NCBI GenBank assembly: GCA_013695355.1
Contig: JACDAQ010000038.1
Coordinates: 1-53,163 of the forward strand
DNA length: 53,163 nucleotides
Direction: 5' to 3'
DNA from: Candidatus Protochlamydia sp.
Lineage (GTDB): Bacteria; Chlamydiota; Chlamydiia; Chlamydiales; Parachlamydiaceae
In this document: positions 44,107 to 53,156 of the stretch, one piece after another
How positions within the stretch are numbered: position 1 is the first letter of the stretch
How the letters are laid out: each line of letters begins with the position of its first letter
Translations under genes and position numbers: made by a program
Notes under the pieces: generated by a model
What the model saw: the letters and a program-made list of their open reading frames with translations, nothing else
Databases searched by the model: none
What the model was told of the DNA's origin: nothing

Positions 44107-45888
44107 ATGAATATACAAAATACACCATTTCCTGAACCCTATTCTACAATAGAGAGTTACACAGGATTAAATCTTAATAAAAACAATCGTTTTATTAAAA
44201 TATCGTTGGAGACATTAAATGTGAATACAAAAGAAAATGGCTGCGAAAAAAAACAGCTAGTTCTTTTTAAAAATGTAATTGAAAAACTAGAAAATATTAA
44301 TAGTAATTTAAAATCATTGGAACAATTAGAAAAATTAAATCCTAAAAAAACAACGCACTCTGTTCTCACAAAAAATAATAAGCTAAGATTTGAATCATAT
44401 AAAGAAAATGGGGATGAAAGTGATCCACTCGTCGATTTAAAAGCAGATATTATTGCCGCTGTTTTTTATGAAAGATTTAAAATCTCCAAACAGCCGGAAA
44501 GTACTTTACTGGCCTATCATCGTATTGCTTTGGCAAATGCATTAAAATTGCATGTAAAGCAATACTTTGAATCAGAATTAATCGAATCCTCATTACTGGT
44601 TTCAAAAGAAGATTCGTCAAATTCAATTATTCTGAAATCTCAAAATTTTTCTAATTCTGTTCCTGAACTCCATTTTTCAGATTATTCCGATCGACTAAAT
44701 GATACAAATTTACTTTCTCCCAACGATTCCCCCCTAAAAAAAAGAAATAGCATATCACGCAGACGTAGTTTAGGAAAAATTTTGGGGTCTGAAGAATCAT
44801 TCAGCGGTTCCTTTTCTTCTAAAAGTGCTTTAGAAAAAACAAGTTCATCCAGTTCTAGCAATGAAAAAATTGTGACGCCTCTTAGCTCAAGGTCTCAAGA
44901 TATAAAAAGAACAGAAAAGACATTGAAAGAAATGGAGCCGGGTATTATTGCAAAAGAACTTAGCATGGATGCTCTTAATTATTGTGAAACAATTTGGTTG
45001 CAAAAACATACTAAGGAAAAAAAATATAAAGATATTAGAAAATCATGTGAAGAAAAAATAGCATTTAATGAGAATATTTTGATTAAACAATTCAAAGAAA
45101 AGCCGAATTTAGGAATTGTCTCACAAGAAATAATTACCCGAGGAATAAATAATTGTCTTAAGGTAGACTTGTTGAGCCAGGACATAAATCGTACTTTTCG
45201 GTATGCAAAAATATATGATTGCAAAAATAAGACGTTATATAAATCCTCTGATTCAGAAAATCAAGATCTCGCTCAATTCGAAAAGTTCTTATCAATCATA
45301 TTAAAAGAAATAGGTGAGCCTGCATCACATAATATTTTAGACTTATGGAAAGAAGGCATAATTGAAAATGACGATGAAGCAAATGAACTATTCATTAATT
45401 CAATCAAACTTTTTCTGGATAAGTTATTAATTAAAAGCGAGAACGATAAAAATACATTAGAATATAAGCTATGGTTATTGCTTGGCACATTCTCTCAATC
45501 TATTTATACTGAGCCGTGCCTTAGACTGCTTAAATCTTTGCCAGATTTCAATAAGATTTCTTCAGCTCCATCAAATATGAGTATTCATCTAAGATTATCA
45601 CCCGCACAATTTGAAATTGTTGTGAGTAATACAATCGAGCTTTGTAAAAAAGATAAGAAAAATCAAACTTTCAAGCTTATTATCGAAAATTGTCTTAATG
45701 CGAATATACTCGAATTTGAGTCTTGGTCCTCTAAAATTAACGTACGAGCAGTTCCCAGCAATTGGAAGGAAGGACATTTTAAAAATGATGTCATTAAGCC
45801 TCTTCAGTATATGGGCTTTGATGTGCGTGAGGGTTATTCAGCATTGACGCTTAGGAAAAAATCACTAAGCACTGGCAGCTTAATCTAA
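44107..45888 (+). CDS. Large hypothetical protein with Ser-rich disordered centre, candidate effector
   Basis: A 593-residue protein (ATG 44107; the TTG one codon earlier is also in frame) with no signal peptide or membrane helix. Residues about 200-275 are a Ser/Lys-rich, probably disordered linker (KKRNSISRRRSLGK, then SSSSSSNEK) between a helical N-terminal part and a helical C-terminal part (about 280-590; for example ELSMDALNYCETIWLQKHTK). The RRRSLG and RKKSLS patches resemble targets of host basophilic kinases, and the gene ends with one. No family recognised. The upstream AT-rich run AATAATAAGTTAATT resembles the leader of the 26251 gene. Low complexity and context fit a secreted host-directed protein. 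Confidence 0.6.
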   Translation: MNIQNTPFPEPYSTIESYTGLNLNKNNRFIKISLETLNVNTKENGCEKKQLVLFKNVIEKLENINSNLKSLEQLEKLNPKKTTHSVLTKNNKLRFESYKENGDESDPLVDLKADIIAAVFYERFKISKQPESTLLAYHRIALANALKLHVKQYFESELIESSLLVSKEDSSNSIILKSQNFSNSVPELHFSDYSDRLNDTNLLSPNDSPLKKRNSISRRRSLGKILGSEESFSGSFSSKSALEKTSSSSSSNEKIVTPLSSRSQDIKRTEKTLKEMEPGIIAKELSMDALNYCETIWLQKHTKEKKYKDIRKSCEEKIAFNENILIKQFKEKPNLGIVSQEIITRGINNCLKVDLLSQDINRTFRYAKIYDCKNKTLYKSSDSENQDLAQFEKFLSIILKEIGEPASHNILDLWKEGIIENDDEANELFINSIKLFLDKLLIKSENDKNTLEYKLWLLLGTFSQSIYTEPCLRLLKSLPDFNKISSAPSNMSIHLRLSPAQFEIVVSNTIELCKKDKKNQTFKLIIENCLNANILEFESWSSKINVRAVPSNWKEGHFKNDVIKPLQYMGFDVREGYSALTLRKKSLSTGSLI

Positions 45889-46454
45889 AAAACAAGATCC
45901 AAAATATAATAACTTTTAAAAATATTACGAAAACTTTATCGGTCGGAATCTTTAGTCTGCGCTTTGTTTACGCAGACTTAGCCTGCGTTACGTCATTTAT
46001 ACCAAATATCAAAAAAAATCCAAAATTTTTTAATTTAAGTGTTAGAGGTTTATATGCTCAACTAAAATATAATCAGCTCCCCTCGCTTTTTTGATGATTG
46101 ATAATGCAAAACAAGAATTTTTTTAATCCTAATAATTTTAATAAAGTCATTCGATCCCCAAAAATTCCAATACAATATAAGCCTATCTTTAATTTAATGT
46201 TACAGCATCCCTATACTACTAATCCATAAGCATTCTGGAAGTCGGATATTCTACACAAAACTGCAAAAACACCAAAAAGATTTTAAGGCAATAAAAAATG
46301 AGTTGTGAGAGAAATATAAGGCGGCTGAATGATTATGTACCATGATTTCAAATTGCACTATATTAACCAAAAAAACCTTATTTAGGTTACATAAGCTGCA
46401 ATGGCACTTATATAGATTTTAAGCTGCCTCTCCCCATATAAAATATTTTTATTC
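45889..46454. other. Gene-free stretch with a hairpin and possible remnants
   Basis: About 565 bp. AGTCTGCG (45954-45961) and CGCAGACT (45971-45978) form an 8-bp hairpin followed by another TAGCCTGCG copy, a possible terminator or small repeat. TTATACCAAATATC near 45990 resembles the outer arm of the repeat at 25869. A 41-codon plus-strand frame at 46104-46229 (starting MQNKNFFNPNNFNKVIRSPK) looks like a remnant. Nothing else is convincing. Confidence 0.4.
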
Positions 46455-49400
46455 TTAAACGTGATTTTGGCCTTCTTGTATTATATGGAGTGCCAATTCG
46501 AAAGCTAGGGCCATTTTCTTTTTCTGAAGAATCAGTTCCTTGACTATTTTTTCGTTTAAAATTGCTATTTGCTTTTCCGATGGAAGCTTCCATTCCTCAT
46601 TTTTTAAATGTTTTTTCAATAACTCTAAATCTTCCCCATTAAAAAATCCCCTCTCTTCAATTATCTGTAGGAGGTAGACCTTTTCATACATTCTCACAAT
46701 CACATCAGTCAGTGTAGTTTTGTTTGGAAAAGGATAGCGCGGATCCCCTACAAATAAAGGAAGATAGCGGTCTAGATTTTGGCTTTCTACACCTTGCATT
46801 TTTAGTACCTTCCACAACTTATCGACACGGTGCATGTGAATTAAAGGCCGGCCTTCTTCTTCTTTAAAAAGAAGATGGGGCTGGTCAGCAGATGATTTTA
46901 AAGTGCTTGCACGCAACTGAAGAATAAGTGAGAGAAGGCTTATTTGTATTTCAGAAGAACGCACCGTATAATAAAGAGGCGTTTTATCCTCTTCGCATGT
47001 ATTAAGTGCATTTGTAAACTCTATTACTCTCTTAATAGCTTCCACTAGCCCTTGAACCACTAAAGTACATTGTTTGTCAATATTTTTGGAATGAGCATAG
47101 TCTGTACAGCTAATCATCAGCTCTTGAATGGAATCGGCTGTCAGCTTAGAAAATGGAAAATCTATTTTTCCCCTTTTACTTTTATTAAGTTCAAAAATCC
47201 TTGAACGCTGATAAAAATGGATAGCAAGGCTTGACGAATAAATTTCAGTTAGGCCAGATGAAATTTTCAAAGAGACAAGCTCCCTACAAACCTTTTCACA
47301 GGAAGTCAGAATTGGACTCATATTCTCCTCGGAGAGCTTCTCTTTAAACCAAAACCTTTTTTTTAATTGAATTTCCTGTGATTCTATATGCGACTGCAGC
47401 ACCTTCTCTTGAAACCAGGTTAGGTTGACTGCCTTAATACGATCGATTAAACATTTTCCATTATGAGAAAAGAGGAGAGGAGAGCCCTCATAAAATTCAT
47501 TGATTGCATGAAAATGAAGTTTGCCGTTGGCCTTTGTTTTCAAAAATGAAAGAGCAATTTTTTCTGTCGCTTCCAAAAGGAGGAAATGATCCATTTGGCT
47601 TCTATTAATGAGGGATTTCACTTGATTTTTTTTTGATTCCTCAATCAAAAGTAGGTAGACTCGACTATTCTGCAGAAGATCTTTACATGCCAAAGCCCTA
47701 AAAACATAAGAATCTATCATTTCTTCGGAGCTTAACGGCTCAGGCTCTTTAAATTGAAGGGTATTTAACATTTCAAGATGTGCCTGAAGAGGAGTAGGAT
47801 TATATAAAGTTTCGGAAACAATTTCTTGAAAGACTTTTACACCTTCAATAATTATTTCTTCTTTATCATCATGCACTTGGCTGGTGGGGATTTGTTTTTG
47901 ATGCGTAATAAATTTCTTTAAAGGATTTCGAAGAACAATTTCATTATGAGCTTGATTTAAAAAATAGTTGGTATTTGAATATTCAACGATCCTTGCCAGT
48001 GCGTGACCAAGATTGGAATTGTTATCAGCAATAAATACTAAAATACTTAATTGCTGTGCCCAAATTTGAGCACTTTCTTTAAAAGAAAGAAGCTTATTTC
48101 TTTTTTTATGAAGAACAGCAAGAACCTTTTCTCCATTTGAGCAGGCCCGCAGCTCCTTCATGCATTCATAAGAAGTGGCTTGCATTTTTATTATATCAAG
48201 CAGGGCAAGGCGGGCAGATTTAAGATTAAGCTTCCAGAAATACTTACCTTCGGCTGAAGAAGATTGAAGAATTTTTTCTTTTATTCTCTCTTCCAAATCA
48301 ATAAAATGTTCATTTATCTTGTAATGCTCTATAAATAATATTTGCAAATCTTCATGCTGTTGAATTAGAGGAAGATCTTCTTGAGAAATTTCATTCCGAC
48401 TGGTGAGTGGTTGGAGCAAGGTTGAAAAGCAATGTCTTTTTAATGTTAAAAAGTCATTATCTTTTGTTTTAGGAATTTTATCTAAATAACGAATTAAAGA
48501 ATCTGCGACAAACTCTAATTTACTTTCTTTATAAGCATTGATCTTTAAGACACTTTTGGTGTCTTTTAATATTGAATGTAGAGTAGTTAACATATTTAAA
48601 AACATCTTGTTTTTTTCATTAACCTGTATTTCATTTATTGAATCATTTCCTATATTTACTACAGAGCTAGCTATATTGCTAAATCTAATAATCAGGTTAT
48701 TGTTTATTTTTTTTAGATTTTCAATTAAGTTTTTCTGACTATCTATCAAAGAAAGATTTTCTAGATTTCCAGTGCACATAGAATTCATTGTAATTGCAAG
48801 AGCTTCTTCGTCGGATAGGATGTGCTTAAAATAGGGTAATATTAACTGAAAAAAAAGATCTATTGCATGAAAAGAGGAACAAGGTGGGGGCGACCCTTGC
48901 ATGAGTGAACCCTGGAATTCCCTTGCAGCCTTATTATAAGGAATGATCTGCTCTGAAAAATGATTAAGTTTTCTAATAATTATTAATGGAAAATAAATGC
49001 TTTCGGCCGCTAAAGCGTTAAAAATATTCAACTGATCAAAAGTGTAAATTTTTTTTATGAATTTTAACTCTTCAGAAAGATTTTTTTTAGTTTTTTTACA
49101 GTTTTCCAATCGTTCAACTTCTTCTTTAATGCTTTTTTGAAGAATTATTAACTCTTGGCTAAATGTTGCTACTTTAAGCTCAAAATTCAGCAAAAAAGGA
49201 TCCCAGATTTTCATCATTTCTACAATACTGTCACTCACTTTTTCAAAGGTTTCCAAAGTCTTCAATTCTGCCTCAAGACAGTTTTTTAGAGTGGAAGTGG
49301 ATTTACATAATTGCGCACTTATAATGAATTTCTCAATTTGGCTAGGTAAATCATTGGGATTCCCAATTAACTTTTTTTGATAAGTCTCTAGCAGGGCAAT

Positions 49401-50249
49401 CAAGTTTTCATGATGAGGATATTTACGAAGATTTTGAATTCCTTGTTTTAATGAATCAAGTAAATGATTCTTGGTCATTTTTCGATATAATGTCATGGAT
49501 GACAAGCTAATAGATAATGATTCCTTATAAAGATCTACTTGTTTGCTAGTGGGTGGAAATTTGAGGGCAAGAATTTTGGGATCAATCTCAGAATGTAGCG
49601 CAATAGAATGTTTTTTTAATAAAGAGGGTTTTGATGAAAAATAATGAAGAACATCCGCACAAGCTTTGATTAAAATTATATTTTGACGAGTTTCAGAAAT
49701 TTTGAAAGACTCGTTTAAATTTTTTAATTCAATAATGTAAGTTTTTAATTCTATATAAACAGTTTGTGCATTTACCAGTGCAAGCTTGTTTTTTGCATTC
49801 CCAGGCTTTTCCCTCTCTAATTGACAATAAATTTTTAACTTTCTGAAGATTAAATGCAGACGAGCATTCACTTTATCTAATAGTTCCTGACCAGCGATAT
49901 TTTCCTTTTCAAATTCATTCTTCCCATTTAAATTATAATAACAAATTCCCCTTGCTTCCCGAAGACGTGAAATCTTCATCAAATTGCGCATTGTTTGCAT
50001 GCTCTCGATAAAGAGAAGGTCAAGCGCACTGCATCCCCAAAAAATCTTGTCATTTATCAAAGTTTCTAAAAATTGCTCAGCCTGCTCCAGAGACATTTCT
50101 TCGTTATTGAACATCATTTCTATTCCAAGAGCCCTTGCTTGCATAAACTCTGAAATGAATTGATCACTCTGGTTTTGCACATTTTGGAAATCGCTTAATT
50201 CTAATGTTGAAGGGGACAGATGATTAACATGCGTTTGAAAAGGATTCAT
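46455..50249 (-). CDS. Very large helical hypothetical protein (1264 aa), candidate effector
   Basis: One uninterrupted frame of 1264 codons with AAGGAA eight bases before ATG 50249. The length alone makes it real. The protein is almost entirely helical and polar, with no signal peptide, no membrane segment and no recognised catalytic motif. Coiled-coil-like stretches include QKSIKEEVERLENCKKTKKN and SIEEL-type heptads in several places, and Leu-rich amphipathic helices throughout. It resembles helical scaffold effectors of intracellular bacteria in form only. No co-transcribed partner or chaperone gene lies next to it; both flanks are long gene-free stretches. Confidence 0.7.
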   Translation of the reverse strand: MNPFQTHVNHLSPSTLELSDFQNVQNQSDQFISEFMQARALGIEMMFNNEEMSLEQAEQFLETLINDKIFWGCSALDLLFIESMQTMRNLMKISRLREARGICYYNLNGKNEFEKENIAGQELLDKVNARLHLIFRKLKIYCQLEREKPGNAKNKLALVNAQTVYIELKTYIIELKNLNESFKISETRQNIILIKACADVLHYFSSKPSLLKKHSIALHSEIDPKILALKFPPTSKQVDLYKESLSISLSSMTLYRKMTKNHLLDSLKQGIQNLRKYPHHENLIALLETYQKKLIGNPNDLPSQIEKFIISAQLCKSTSTLKNCLEAELKTLETFEKVSDSIVEMMKIWDPFLLNFELKVATFSQELIILQKSIKEEVERLENCKKTKKNLSEELKFIKKIYTFDQLNIFNALAAESIYFPLIIIRKLNHFSEQIIPYNKAAREFQGSLMQGSPPPCSSFHAIDLFFQLILPYFKHILSDEEALAITMNSMCTGNLENLSLIDSQKNLIENLKKINNNLIIRFSNIASSVVNIGNDSINEIQVNEKNKMFLNMLTTLHSILKDTKSVLKINAYKESKLEFVADSLIRYLDKIPKTKDNDFLTLKRHCFSTLLQPLTSRNEISQEDLPLIQQHEDLQILFIEHYKINEHFIDLEERIKEKILQSSSAEGKYFWKLNLKSARLALLDIIKMQATSYECMKELRACSNGEKVLAVLHKKRNKLLSFKESAQIWAQQLSILVFIADNNSNLGHALARIVEYSNTNYFLNQAHNEIVLRNPLKKFITHQKQIPTSQVHDDKEEIIIEGVKVFQEIVSETLYNPTPLQAHLEMLNTLQFKEPEPLSSEEMIDSYVFRALACKDLLQNSRVYLLLIEESKKNQVKSLINRSQMDHFLLLEATEKIALSFLKTKANGKLHFHAINEFYEGSPLLFSHNGKCLIDRIKAVNLTWFQEKVLQSHIESQEIQLKKRFWFKEKLSEENMSPILTSCEKVCRELVSLKISSGLTEIYSSSLAIHFYQRSRIFELNKSKRGKIDFPFSKLTADSIQELMISCTDYAHSKNIDKQCTLVVQGLVEAIKRVIEFTNALNTCEEDKTPLYYTVRSSEIQISLLSLILQLRASTLKSSADQPHLLFKEEEGRPLIHMHRVDKLWKVLKMQGVESQNLDRYLPLFVGDPRYPFPNKTTLTDVIVRMYEKVYLLQIIEERGFFNGEDLELLKKHLKNEEWKLPSEKQIAILNEKIVKELILQKKKMALAFELALHIIQEGQNHV

Positions 50250-51355
50250 TTTTTATTCCTTAATTCTTGGGGGAAAAATTCTAGTTATTAAGTAAATAAA
50301 AACTTAAATTCTTAATTATGAAATTTATAAAGCAAATAAGTATAAAAAGCGAGTAAAAATTATTGATTTAGCGTTCAACTCCCTAAAAAGGATCTCACCT
50401 TATGTTGACTAAAATACCGTTAAAGGCTGGTGACAGAACGCAAAAACTTATTAGTTCAAATTATATTTGTATCGCCTTTCACGTACCAATAAGTCACTTA
50501 TTTAAATACAAAACCTATTGTATTTTTTCACCACAACTAAAATCTTAGTAATTTACTAGATATTACTTTCAATTTTTTTATCATTATAATTGGCTCATAA
50601 GTGTTTTTACAGAACCTCTGCTTACTGAAATTGAAGAAATAAACTAACTTTTTATCAGTCTGCAGCTGAGTAAAGCTTTTAAGCCGAAATATATGCAAAA
50701 GAAGAAATAGCATTATAAAAATTTAAAAACAAATTATCGAAGCGACGAAGATAAACTTTTTTTACTACTGCATTTATTCTCCCGAAGGAATTATTTATGG
50801 CTATCTAATTTATTGCTATTTCTATGAGAGGAGAGGTTGTTTTCTTTTGCCTGTGTATTGAAAGGCAATATCGCGGTTGTGGAATTGGAACTAACTTTTC
50901 GGAAATTTTGTTGCCCTTTTTTAATACTCTTAAATTGGGCGAAAGTATTCAACTCATTGATGGAACGTTTATGGCAAAGGAGCAGCTTAAAATGAAAGCA
51001 AATGAATTATAAAAACCTTTAATAAGATCATTTTGGATTAATTAGTCTTTAATACAAAACATTACAATAATAAAAATTTGTATATAAAATTAGAATAGTA
51101 TACTATTACTATAAACAAGTGGGTTAATTTTATAAATTAATTCTTTATCATTATACAACACTAACGCATTGTCTACCAATTTGCTCAAAAAATATAATGT
51201 TTAATTTGAGATAATTTTAAAAACTTTTTTATTTCAAATCTTTAGCTACTCCTTTCGTTTCCACCAATTCAACTTAGGCTTTAGCCCGCCTGTTATTCTA
51301 TTTCATCAGGAAAATAGTGATATAATGGATAGAGGGAATAAACTTAGATAAAATT
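50250..51355. other. Long AT-rich stretch with one decayed gene
   Basis: About 1.1 kb with no intact gene. The only coding-like sequence is the acetyltransferase remnant at 50775-51012. The remainder (50250-50770 and 51013-51355) is AT-rich with frequent stops in all frames and no hairpin of note. Confidence 0.5.
50775..51012 (+). pseudogene. Remnant of a GNAT-type N-acetyltransferase
   Basis: One frame (50824-51012) reads GEVVFFCLCIERQYRGCGIG, then TNFSEILLPFFNTL. The R-G-x-G-I-G block, preceded by a hydrophobic strand and followed by a helix, is the acetyl-CoA binding motif A of GNAT enzymes. The preceding strand of the fold appears in another frame (SPEGIIYGYLIYCYFYE from about 50778), implying a frameshift. 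The N-terminal half of a normal 150-residue domain is missing. It is therefore a decayed gene. Confidence 0.5.
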
Positions 51356-51718
51356 TTACTCAACAAGAGTTATAATTTGATTCAATAATTCGCATGCATT
51401 CGATAATACATCTTCTGGAACTTTTTTCAATGGATGAAGTTTTGCTTTTCTTTGACGCCAGTCGAAAGATTTAGGCTGATGAGTTAATATATAGCTTTTG
51501 ATTGCTTTGAGACCTTGATACTCAATTGAAAAGGGATTAGAAGCATTATATTCTGCAGTCGTCATCGGTAAGCCAATCACTATGCCTGTTCTCAAGTTAA
51601 AATTTTTTGGAGAAAGAACTAACATGGGATGTATATCTCTTATTTCCCGTCCTTTTTGTGGATTGAAATCAATCCAAATAATATTACCTCTCTCTGGGAT
51701 CCATATGTCTTTGGACAT
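51356..51718 (-). CDS. mazF: MazF-family toxin (endoribonuclease)
   Basis: Predicted mRNA interferase that cleaves RNA at short sequences and arrests growth when free of antitoxin. The 120-residue protein aligns over its length with E. coli MazF as I remember it: PERGNIIWIDFNPQKGREIR, PMLVLSPKNFN, GIVIGLPMTT, and LTHQPKSFDWRQRKA corresponding to the LADQVKSIAWRARGA segment. The conserved Arg and Thr of the active site are present. ATG 51718 shares its A with the stop of mazE (TAATG), so translation is coupled. Confidence 0.92.
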   Translation of the reverse strand: MSKDIWIPERGNIIWIDFNPQKGREIRDIHPMLVLSPKNFNLRTGIVIGLPMTTAEYNASNPFSIEYQGLKAIKSYILTHQPKSFDWRQRKAKLHPLKKVPEDVLSNACELLNQIITLVE

Positions 51719-51972
51719 TAAAACTTCTCTTTTCCCATTGGTTTGGATATCATTACTTCACCACCGTGCTTTACAGGATCAAATAAATTAAGTCTTTCTT
51801 GAAGCGTTAACTTTTGTTTGCCTGTGGGCTTAATAATTACACTGTCTTTATCAACAGATAATTCAACTTGGGTGCCGATATGGAAATGGGCACTTCTAGC
51901 TATCGTTGCAGGAATGCGCAACGCCAAACTATTTCCCCATTTCTGTACGGATAAGATTGCTTTTTTTAACAT
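51718..51972 (-). CDS. mazE: MazE-family antitoxin (AbrB/SpoVT fold)
   Basis: An 84-residue antitoxin with an N-terminal swapped-hairpin DNA-binding domain: LSVQKWGNSLALRIPATIAR, then GTQVELSVDKDSVIIKP, typical of MazE. The C-terminal half (from about residue 52, KQKLTLQERLNLFD, then MISKPMGKEKF) is the flexible segment that wraps MazF. AGGAG lies five bases before ATG 51972. A palindrome just upstream probably acts as its autoregulatory operator. The mazF gene follows with a one-base overlap. Confidence 0.92.
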   Translation of the reverse strand: MLKKAILSVQKWGNSLALRIPATIARSAHFHIGTQVELSVDKDSVIIKPTGKQKLTLQERLNLFDPVKHGGEVMISKPMGKEKF

Positions 51973-51981
51973 ACTAACTCC

Positions 51982-52005
51982 TATGTATAAACAAGTATAT
52001 ACATA
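51982..52005 (-). promoter_or_regulatory. Palindromic operator upstream of mazE
   Basis: TATGTATA (51982-51989) and TATACATA (51998-52005) are perfect inverted arms around an eight-base centre, located 10-33 bp before the mazE start, where the operon promoter must lie. Antitoxins of this family bind such dyads to repress their own operon. Confidence 0.6.
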
Positions 52006-52185
52006 TATGACAATTTTTTGTCAAACTCACTGGGGCCTCTCTTCTTTTTATGATGAAGCAATCTGCGTTTGTTTCGCCGGCTGTAATATGCATGTTTTAG
52101 TCAAACGATCCAATTTTTATTAGTGTGGAACAAACAGATTTGAGTCAAATGGGGCCCTTGTTGGAAATGTCAAAATTCTACTCTA

Positions 52186-52404
52186 TTAATAATCCATCAA
52201 ATAAAACATGAACACTTCGCCTTCACTTTGGAAAATCAAGCAAAGAACCCCTCCGATCCTCAACAACTTCTCAACTTGATCAAAGGAACATAAATTATAT
52301 AAAGGATCGTCCTTACTAATTGACAAGGGAGTATTTAAGCAAGCTACTGTTAAATCCGAACCATGCTTGGGTGCCCCTTCTCCTAAAAAGATTATTAATA
52401 TCAC
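52186..52404 (-). CDS. Small hypothetical protein (72 aa), doubtful
   Basis: A minus-strand frame starting at GTG 52404, with a hydrophobic N-terminus (ILFLIFVILIIFLGEG when the in-frame upstream codons are included) that resembles a signal peptide or anchor, then a polar part (NTPLSISKDDPLYNLCSFDQ). No good ribosome site is visible, and no ATG in frame upstream. It may be a small exported protein or a fragment of a larger decayed gene in this degraded region. Confidence 0.3.
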   Translation of the reverse strand: MILIIFLGEGAPKHGSDLTVACLNTPLSISKDDPLYNLCSFDQVEKLLRIGGVLCLIFQSEGEVFMFYLMDY

Positions 52405-52544
52405 AAAAATTAAAAATAAAATCGACTTATCAACCCTTATTTTAACATTAAAATTGAAAAGGGGGTTGAAAATTGTTTACCCTGCGCCATCAGTTTTTTA
52501 ATTGGATCATAAAAGGCTCTGAAAATCCTGAAAGAGTAGACTAG

Positions 52545-52960
52545 ATGCCAAACCTCAATATACATATGTTTCCAATTAACTCCTCGGTTTGTGAGCAAAC
52601 AAGTATCCGGAATTGACTGTCGATAATCTTAATTTCCTATGGGATCAAGAAGTTTGGGTTACAGAGGGCACAGCCTTTTCAAAGCAGCTGCAGGGCCGAA
52701 TTATTCAAGTACATCCAAACAATCATATAGCTTATTTCAATGTCAATGGGTCTTTCAGGTAAAATCAATATTTGGCTCAAGGATGGAACATTAATAAGAA
52801 CCTAATTATGATGAAGCCTACTTAGCTCATTAATAGCCTACATATGAATGGCCGTATTCAGATTAATAATGGAACAACCATAACCAAGCAGCAGCTTTTT
52901 CTTAAAGCCATTCAGCCCCGAGAACTGCGTTACCCCTGCGCAGGGTTATGTTGTACTTAA
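52545..52960 (+). pseudogene. Decayed gene in several frames
   Basis: Coherent protein fragments lie in shifting frames: ATG 52545 (MPNLNIHMFPINSSVCEQTS) to TGA 52616; an overlapping frame from 52607 (LTVDNLNFLWDQEVWVTEGT, then AFSKQLQGRIIQVHPNN) to TAA 52762; and ATG 52844 (MNGRIQINNGTTITKQQLFL) to TAA 52960. Fragment order and hydrophobic patterning suggest one ancestral gene interrupted by frameshifts and stops. The last piece resembles the tail of the 50824 fragment (LGESIQLIDGTFMAKEQLKM). No family recognised. The gap 52405-53000 contains nothing else. Confidence 0.4.
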
Positions 52961-52993
52961 GCTACCATTCCTTTTCTCTCTTCGTGGAGAAGA

Positions 52994-53031
52994 CAAAAAA
53001 AAAGCCTTAAAGCAAAAAATGCTTTAAGGCT
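52994..53031 (-). terminator. Rho-independent terminator of the rRNA operon
   Basis: On the minus strand, AGCCTTAAAGCA and TGCTTTAAGGCT (53020-53031 and 53003-53014) form a perfect 12-bp stem with a five-base loop. The run of nine A at 52994-53002 on the plus strand becomes the U-tract of the transcript. It lies about 11 bp past the 5S rRNA. Confidence 0.92.
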
Positions 53032-53042
53032 GAAGAAAAAAA

Positions 53043-53156
53043 CTTGGCGGCGACCTACTCTCCCACACTCTTGTGTGCAGTACCATCGGCGATGAAGGGC
53101 TTGACTTCTGAGTTCGGAATGGGATCAGGTATTTCCCCTTCTCTAAAGCCACCAAG
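53043..53156 (-). rRNA. rrf: 5S ribosomal RNA
   Basis: About 114 bases. Read on the minus strand, it begins CTTGGTGGCTTTAGAGAAGG and has the conserved CCGAACTCAGAAGTCAAGC loop, and ends with GGAGAGTAGGTCGCCGCCAA. The terminal 8 bp of both ends pair (CTTGGTGG with CCGCCAAG). As it is the last gene of a typical rRNA operon, the 23S gene should lie just beyond the right edge of the window. Confidence 0.96.
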
